From assembly GCA_002733915.1 (NCBI GenBank), contig NVXN01000006.1, positions 41,820-53,421 of the forward strand: a stretch of 11,602 nucleotides of DNA, in the 5' to 3' direction. Under the pieces are notes generated by a model. The model was not told the DNA's origin. It worked only from the letters and a program-made list of their open reading frames with translations, and ran no database searches. The stretch comes from Aequorivita sp. GTDB lineage: Bacteria > Bacteroidota > Bacteroidia > Flavobacteriales > Flavobacteriaceae. The position numbers and the translations under genes were made by a program. Below, one piece after another: positions 7,083 through 11,602 of this stretch (position 1 is its first letter; every line of letters starts with the position of its first letter).

Positions 7083-7517
7083 ATGAAAAAAGAAGAAGTA
7101 GAAATAATGCTGCATGATAAAGTAGAAAAGGGTGAACACGTGAGCCCAATTCTTCCAGAGGGGATAAAAAACTACTTGATAGATATTGACGGGACCATTA
7201 CTGATGATATTCCCAACGAGGAACCCGAGCGGATGGCCACCTGTGAACCTTTTCCAGATGCTTTAAAAACCTTGAATAAATGGTATGACGAAGGACACAT
7301 CATCTGTTTTTTCACTTCCCGCACCGAAGCCCATCGCAAGGTAACTGAAAATTGGCTAAACAAACATGGTTTTAAATACCACACCATGTTAATGGGAAAA
7401 CCACGCGGTGGAAATTATCATTGGGTGGATAACCATTTGGTGAGAGCTACGCGATACAAAGGGAGATTCACCGATTTGGTGGAAAAAGAAGTAACAATAG
7501 AAGTATTTAAAGATTAA
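7083..7517 (+). CDS. Small HAD-superfamily phosphatase-like protein (LNS2-like)
   Basis: This 144-residue cytosolic protein carries the signature residues of a HAD phosphohydrolase: motif I IDIDGT (Asp34 nucleophile, Asp36 acid/base), motif II FFTSR (Thr78/Ser79), a motif III lysine in MGKPRGGNYHW (Lys106), and an acidic residue in HWVDNH (Asp116). It lacks a cap domain, so it probably acts on a small or flexible phosphoester. Homologues in Flavobacteriia are, as I recall, often labelled 'phosphoheptose isomerase'; no SIS fold or isomerase motif is visible here, so that name should not be used. The substrate is unknown. It lies 12 bp after the membrane Fe-S gene and before the CCG gene, separating two subunits of one complex, so it is probably in the same transcript. 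A link to that complex is inference from position only. Confidence 0.8.
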   Translation: MKKEEVEIMLHDKVEKGEHVSPILPEGIKNYLIDIDGTITDDIPNEEPERMATCEPFPDALKTLNKWYDEGHIICFFTSRTEAHRKVTENWLNKHGFKYHTMLMGKPRGGNYHWVDNHLVRATRYKGRFTDLVEKEVTIEVFKD

Positions 7518-7526
7518 TATAAATTA

Positions 7527-7553
7527 TCACCCTGAGCGCAGTTGAAGGGTTGA
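7527..7553. repeat. REP-like palindromic element in intergenic gap
   Basis: An imperfect palindrome fills the middle of the 54-bp gap between the HAD-like and CCG genes. The left arm TCACCCT (7527-7533) pairs with the right arm AGGGTTGA (7546-7553) with one bulged base; the loop reads GAGCGCAGTTGA. The core CCCTGAGCGCAGT.GAAGGG resembles a short palindrome scattered in many copies through intergenic DNA of marine flavobacteria, as I recall it. Only one copy is present here, so its repeat nature cannot be shown from this window. Confidence 0.5.
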
Positions 7554-7571
7554 AAACAGAAAAGTTAAGAA

Positions 7572-8363
7572 ATGAGTGAACAACTAAAGGTCCCAACAAT
7601 GGCCGAATATATGGCTCAAGGCAAGCAACCGGAAATACTTTTTTGGGTTGGCTGCGCTGGGAGTTTTGACGACCGTGCAAAAAAAATAACCAAAGCCTTT
7701 GTGAAATTGCTCAATAAAGCAAATATAGATTTTGCCGTTTTGGGAACTGAAGAAAGTTGCACCGGCGATCCCGCAAAAAGGGCTGGAAATGAGTTTCTTT
7801 TCCAAATGCAGGCGATGACAAATATTGAGGTTTTGAACGGTTATGAAATAAAGAAGATAGTTACCGCTTGCCCACATTGCTTTAACACTATTAAAAATGA
7901 GTACCCAGGGCTTGGTGGTAATTATGAAATTATGCACCACACCCAATTCCTAAAATCGTTAATGGAAGAGGGAAGGCTTAAAGTGGAAGGTGGAAAATTT
8001 AAAGGAAAGCGAATCACATTCCACGATCCGTGCTATTTGGGAAGAGCAAATGGCGAATATGAAGCTCCCCGCGAGCTGCTTCAAAAACTCGAAGTTGAGC
8101 TAGTGGAAATGAAACGTTGCAAATCACGCGGATTATGCTGCGGGGCCGGAGGCGCCCAAATGTTTAAAGAACCTGAGCCCGGAAAAAAAGATATTAACGT
8201 AGAACGTACCGAAGAAGCCTTGGAAACCGCTCCAAAAATAATTGCAGCAGCCTGTCCGTTCTGCAATACCATGATGACAGATGGCGTTAAGGCTAAACAC
8301 GCCGAAGACAATGTTCAGGTGCTGGACGTTGCAGAAATGATTGCAAATGCAGAAGATTTATAA
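7572..8363 (+). CDS. CCG-domain (Fe-S) oxidoreductase subunit, HdrB/HdrD/GlpC-like
   Basis: This 263-residue soluble protein has two cysteine-rich CCG (DUF224) modules. The second is canonical: Cys154, Cys189-Cys190 (GLCCGAGGAQMF) and Cys228-x-x-Cys231 (ACPFC), the pattern that in HdrB binds a noncubane 4Fe-4S cluster at the site of thiol or flavin electron exchange. The first has Cys28 (WVGCAGS), then Ser62-Cys63 (EESCTGDPAKRAGNE) in place of the Cys-Cys pair, and Cys100/Cys103 (ACPHC), so it may bind a different cluster or none. The CTGD form is, as I recall, usual in this subfamily rather than damage. It completes the FadF/EMO-like complex whose membrane half is encoded at 5739-7070, and probably docks on that subunit's ferredoxin domain in the cytoplasm. 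No membrane segment or signal peptide is visible. ATG at 7572 is the natural start. Confidence 0.88.
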   Translation: MSEQLKVPTMAEYMAQGKQPEILFWVGCAGSFDDRAKKITKAFVKLLNKANIDFAVLGTEESCTGDPAKRAGNEFLFQMQAMTNIEVLNGYEIKKIVTACPHCFNTIKNEYPGLGGNYEIMHHTQFLKSLMEEGRLKVEGGKFKGKRITFHDPCYLGRANGEYEAPRELLQKLEVELVEMKRCKSRGLCCGAGGAQMFKEPEPGKKDINVERTEEALETAPKIIAAACPFCNTMMTDGVKAKHAEDNVQVLDVAEMIANAEDL

Positions 8364-8366
8364 ATC

Positions 8367-8401
8367 ACTTGCAGGATGTTGCCGAAGGCCTCCTTGTAGG
8401 T
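8367..8401. repeat. Imperfect inverted repeat with wobble pairs, possible mRNA hairpin
   Basis: ACTTGCAGGA (8367-8376) can pair with TCCTTGTAGGT (8391-8401) when G-U pairs and one bulge are allowed. A smaller GCC-GAA-GGC hairpin (8381-8389) sits inside. It lies four bases after the CCG-gene stop, in the 65-bp gap before the next gene, and has no T tract. The arm CCTTGTAGGTCTA is similar, from memory, to an arm of intergenic palindromes found in several flavobacterial genomes, so this may be a decayed copy. It could stabilise or attenuate the transcript. Confidence 0.4.
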
Positions 8402-8428
8402 CTAATGAATTAGAAAGAATATTCCAAA

Positions 8429-8914
8429 ATGCTTACAGATTTTAAAAACCTGCCAGACGATTCCAGAATATGGATCTATCAGGCAAATAGAAAATTAAGT
8501 GACGACGAAGTTGCTGAAATCACCAAATTATCCGAAGATTTTTTAACCAAATGGACCGCTCACGGCACTGAGCTTGAAGCGGGACTTGAAATAAGATACA
8601 ACCGATTTATTGTATTTGGGCTTAATCAGGCAAATGCTTCCGCATCAGGCTGCAGCATTGACGCGTCTGTCCATTTCATACAGTCCCTTCAAGAAAAATT
8701 TGATGTGGATCTGCTGGATAAAATGAACGTGACCTTTTATTCAGGTGAATATATAGCTTATAAACCTTTGGCGGATTTCAGAAAAATGGCAAAGGATAAG
8801 TCCGTTTCCAAAAACACAGTTGTCTTCAATAACCTCGTTAATACAAAGGCCGAATATCTTGAAAATTGGGAAGTACCTGCACACGAAAGTTGGCACAATA
8901 GATTTTTATCTTAA
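8429..8914 (+). CDS. Conserved Bacteroidota protein of unknown function (often mislabelled 'ABC transporter ATPase')
   Basis: This is a 161-residue soluble protein with no signal peptide or membrane segment. I see no Walker A (GxxGxGKS/T), Walker B or ABC signature, so it cannot be an ABC ATPase in spite of the name I recall for homologues in databases. Landmarks are an N-terminal DDSRIWIYQANRKLSDDEV stretch, a central strand-rich RYNRFIVFGLNQANASASGC, then SIDASVHFIQSL (one Cys in SGCSID), and a C-terminal PAHESWHNRFL. The pattern IWIYQANRxLxxxE ... FIVFGLNQ ... SGCSIDASVHFIQ is the family's recurrent core as I know it. The fold appears alpha/beta. It follows the CCG gene after 65 bp and precedes the GH3 gene by only 15 bp, so it may share a transcript with either. 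No function is assigned. Confidence 0.8.
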   Translation: MLTDFKNLPDDSRIWIYQANRKLSDDEVAEITKLSEDFLTKWTAHGTELEAGLEIRYNRFIVFGLNQANASASGCSIDASVHFIQSLQEKFDVDLLDKMNVTFYSGEYIAYKPLADFRKMAKDKSVSKNTVVFNNLVNTKAEYLENWEVPAHESWHNRFLS

Positions 8915-8929
8915 AAGAAGTTTTTACGT

Positions 8930-11602
8930 ATGAAAAATTTATTGTTTCCTTTTCTATTTTCTCTTGCATTCCTTTCAGGGTTTTCTCAGGACAAAAACCC
9001 ATTGATCCTAAAAAACGATTTTCAGAACCAAAAAAAATGGGTCGATAGTATTTATGATTCCATGACATTGAAAGAAAAAATGGGCCAGCTTTTTATGGCC
9101 GATATTTTTTCAAGTGATCCACAAGAAAAGACCGATAAAATAAAAAAACTAATTACCGAATATCATTTGGGCGGGATTATTTTTTCCAAAGGGGGACCCG
9201 TGCGCCAAGCCAAGTTGAACAATGAGTTCCAATCTCTTGCCAAAGTTCCCTTAATGATCGGTATGGATGCAGAATGGGGGCTTGCAATGCGACTGGATTC
9301 TACCTACGCCTTCCCTTGGAATATGACCTTGGGCGCAATTACAGATAATAAGATTATTGAAAAGATTGGGCAACGTATTGGTGAACAAAGTAAACGCCTG
9401 GGAATACATATTAATTTTGCGCCGGTGGTGGATATCAATACAAATCCTAAAAATCCCATCATCGGGAATCGCTCTTTTGGAGAGGATAGGGATAATGTAA
9501 CCGAAAAGTCCCTCGCTTTTATGAAAGGAATGCAAAGCGCTGGTATTATGGGAAGCGCAAAACATTTCCCCGGCCACGGCGATACCGACATGGATAGTCA
9601 CAAAACTTTACCAACGGTTGATTTTTCAAAAGAACGTTTGGATACTTTGGAATTAGCACCCTATAAAAGATTGATTGAAGAAGGACTGAATAGTGTAATG
9701 GTTGCCCATTTGAATGTTCCCGCTTTAGAAATTCAAATGAATTATCCCTCTTCGCTTTCTTCAAAGGTGGTGACAGATCTTTTAAAAAATGAATTGGGTT
9801 TTAACGGGCTTATTTTTACCGACGCCTTGAATATGAAAGGCGCTTCCGATTTTAAAAAACCTGGCGAAATTGAACTTGCAGCATTTCTTGCGGGAAACGA
9901 TGTGCTATTGATTTCCGAAGATATTCCAAAGGCCATAGAATTTCTTTTAAATTCATACAATGAAGATGTTATTACAGAAAAGCGTTTGGCCTATTCTGTA
10001 AAGAAAATTCTATACGCAAAATATAAAGTGGGCTTGCATAGCTACAAACCTGTTAGCACGGCCTATTTAGTAGAAGATTTAAATTCAGTTAATGACGATG
10101 CGCTATATGAAGAAGCAATGGACCATGCGCTAACGGTTATTAAAAATGACCGTGCTATTCTTCCTATAAAAGATCTTCAAGAGAAAAAAATTGCCTATAT
10201 AAATTTTGGTGATGATTCTGGTGAAATATTTTTAAATGAATTGCGAAAATATGGAAAGGTAGATTGGGTAAAGGCCAACAGTCTGGATGAATATATCCAA
10301 AAACTTAAGGCGTACAACTACGTAATTATTGGATTTCACAAAAGCAATGAAAACCCTTGGAAAAAGTTTGAGTTCTCTGAAAATGAACTTGTTTGGTTAT
10401 ATGAAATTGCCCGAACAAACACCGTGATTCTCGATGTTTTTGCAAGACCCTACGCTATGCTGGATCTAAAAACCACAGCAAATTTTGAGGGAGTTTTAAT
10501 GTCTTACCAAAACAGTGAGATTTCCCAAAAACTTTCGGCCCAACTTATTTTCGGTGCAAGGGAAGCCAAGGGAAAGCTTCCGGTTTCACTGGGAGAGGAT
10601 TTTCCTTTAAACACAATGCTAAAAACAAAATCATTGCGCAGACTTCAATACGGGACACCGGAAAGTGTAGGGGTTAACAGCTATAAACTGAAAAAAATTG
10701 ATTCGCTTGCAAATTTGGGTATTAAGGAAGGAATGTATCCGGGTGCCCAAATTTTGGTGGCCCGAAAAGGAAAAATTATTTATCAGAAAAATTTTGGACA
10801 TCACGAATATGATTCACAAATTGAAGTAAAGGACAGCACCGTTTACGATTTGGCTTCGCTGACCAAAATCCTTGCTTCTCTCCCCATAATTATGCAGCTT
10901 GTGGACAAGAAAGAACTGAGTATGAATACGAAGCTTTCAGAAATGCTTCCGGAGTACAAAAACTCGAACAAAGCGAATATTACTTTAAAGGAAATGCTTT
11001 CGCACTACGCGCGTTTAAAAGCTTGGATTCCTTTTTATCGTCATACATTTAACGATGAAAAAACAGGGATATCCTCAAAATATTATTCAGAAATCCCGGA
11101 TAAGAATTTTAATGTGCAAGTAGCAGAAAATCTGTATTTGCGCAGGGATTATATGGATACCATTTTTGAGACCATCCGCGATAGTGATTTAAACTCAAGG
11201 TTAGAGTACAAATACAGCGATCTTCCATATTATATAATGAAGAAATATTTGGAGCGCAAATTTGGCAAGCCAATGGAAATAATTGTTCAGGAGAATATTT
11301 ATGAATCTTTGGGGGCAAATTATATGACTTACCTTCCTTTGGAAAAATTTTCAAAAGACAATATTCCACCAACCGAACAGGATAATATATTCAGAAACCA
11401 GAAAGTTCAAGGTTATGTACACGACCAAGGCGCAGCGATGCTTGGAGGAGTAAGTGGCCATGCGGGTTTATTCAGTAACGCAAACGATGTGGCCAAACTC
11501 ATGCAAATGTATCTTTGGAAAGGTTTTTATGGCGGTGAACGCTATTTTAATCCTGATATTTTGGATCTTTTCAATACCTGTTATTATTGTGATAAAAACG
11601 TA
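8930..11602 (+). CDS. GH3 beta-N-acetylglucosaminidase (NagZ-like) fused to a serine hydrolase (beta-lactamase family); 3' truncated
   Basis: The frame runs open from ATG 8930 to the window edge: 891 residues and no stop. Residues 1-20 are a signal peptide (LLFPFLFSLAFLSGFSQ), so it is exported. Residues about 40-390 are a GH3 barrel with the bacterial NagZ marks: KHFPGHGDTDMDSH (211-224), where Asp222-Ser-His224 provides the Asp-His acid/base pair, GNRSFGED, VMVAHLNVPAL, and nucleophile Asp298 in FTDALNMKGA. Such enzymes release GlcNAc from muropeptides. Residues about 400-570 resemble a GH3 C-terminal domain. From about 582 a class C beta-lactamase/S12-type domain follows: SLTK (Ser643, Lys646), YSD (Tyr762), then VHDQGAAMLGGVSGHAG (HAG at 844-846). 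The third catalytic motif (KTG/HTG type) is not seen and should lie past the edge. The second domain may be an esterase or DD-peptidase-like; its substrate is unknown. The whole gene probably encodes about 970 residues. Confidence 0.92.
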   Translation, partial: MKNLLFPFLFSLAFLSGFSQDKNPLILKNDFQNQKKWVDSIYDSMTLKEKMGQLFMADIFSSDPQEKTDKIKKLITEYHLGGIIFSKGGPVRQAKLNNEFQSLAKVPLMIGMDAEWGLAMRLDSTYAFPWNMTLGAITDNKIIEKIGQRIGEQSKRLGIHINFAPVVDINTNPKNPIIGNRSFGEDRDNVTEKSLAFMKGMQSAGIMGSAKHFPGHGDTDMDSHKTLPTVDFSKERLDTLELAPYKRLIEEGLNSVMVAHLNVPALEIQMNYPSSLSSKVVTDLLKNELGFNGLIFTDALNMKGASDFKKPGEIELAAFLAGNDVLLISEDIPKAIEFLLNSYNEDVITEKRLAYSVKKILYAKYKVGLHSYKPVSTAYLVEDLNSVNDDALYEEAMDHALTVIKNDRAILPIKDLQEKKIAYINFGDDSGEIFLNELRKYGKVDWVKANSLDEYIQKLKAYNYVIIGFHKSNENPWKKFEFSENELVWLYEIARTNTVILDVFARPYAMLDLKTTANFEGVLMSYQNSEISQKLSAQLIFGAREAKGKLPVSLGEDFPLNTMLKTKSLRRLQYGTPESVGVNSYKLKKIDSLANLGIKEGMYPGAQILVARKGKIIYQKNFGHHEYDSQIEVKDSTVYDLASLTKILASLPIIMQLVDKKELSMNTKLSEMLPEYKNSNKANITLKEMLSHYARLKAWIPFYRHTFNDEKTGISSKYYSEIPDKNFNVQVAENLYLRRDYMDTIFETIRDSDLNSRLEYKYSDLPYYIMKKYLERKFGKPMEIIVQENIYESLGANYMTYLPLEKFSKDNIPPTEQDNIFRNQKVQGYVHDQGAAMLGGVSGHAGLFSNANDVAKLMQMYLWKGFYGGERYFNPDILDLFNTCYYCDKNV

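Noticed and set aside
7572..7760. Loss of the first CCG motif (Ser62-Cys63) as a sign of gene decay
   Set aside because: The surrounding CTGD..KR.GNE block is intact, the frame is open, and this form of the first motif is, as I recall, usual in the subfamily.
9251..9601. Minus-strand open frames opposite the GH3 catalytic region (also 9304-9591, 9546-9764, 9742-9960, 11109-11372)
   Set aside because: The plus strand carries an intact GH3 protein with all catalytic motifs through these positions, so these frames are shadows.
1..11602. Mobile element, phage, CRISPR or toxin-antitoxin system
   Set aside because: No transposase, integrase, regular repeat array, tRNA-linked break or small paired genes were found; base composition and gene style look even throughout.

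Overview
The window looks like a chromosomal core region of a Bacteroidota species, most likely Flavobacteriaceae. The evidence is the moderately AT-rich sequence, weak or absent Shine-Dalgarno signals, -7 boxes of the Bacteroidota type (TAnnTTTG), and protein families in flavobacterial form: a cysteine-less LptD-like protein, an AmiC-type amidase with a SPOR-like tail, a stand-alone MCE protein, and a GH3/serine-hydrolase fusion. Genus-level assignment is not possible by eye.

Layout. At the left edge is the 3' end of a plus-strand gene, probably a TamB-like protein. It converges on a minus-strand pair, lptD then ridA, and a small hairpin separates the two transcripts. A 219-bp AT-rich divergent region (3390-3608) separates lptD from the plus-strand genes. 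The plus strand then carries amiC, an MCE/MlaD-family lipid-binding protein, a membrane Fe-S protein with a HdrE/NarI-like membrane part and two 4Fe-4S motifs, a small HAD-like protein, a CCG-domain (HdrB/HdrD-like) Fe-S protein, a conserved protein of unknown function, and a long GH3 N-acetylglucosaminidase/serine hydrolase fusion that runs off the right edge. Coding density is very high and no gene-free stretch exceeds 219 bp.

How the genes fit together. Most products act in the envelope. LptD inserts LPS in the outer membrane, TamB-like proteins move lipid or protein to the outer membrane, MCE proteins move phospholipid between membranes, AmiC cuts peptide stems from peptidoglycan, and the GH3 enzyme removes GlcNAc from muropeptides. 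Inside this envelope block sits a split membrane redox complex (5739-8363). Its two halves resemble one long Fe-S oxidoreductase of the FadF/EMO (DUF224) kind, which in other bacteria is proposed to pass electrons from ETF or acyl-CoA dehydrogenases to menaquinone. The two halves are separated by the HAD-like gene.

I see no phage, transposon, CRISPR, tRNA or rRNA, and no clear sign of a new defence or mobile system. The less ordinary points are the split redox complex, two short intergenic hairpin repeats of REP type, two TTG starts with no ATG alternative, and the two-enzyme fusion at the right edge.
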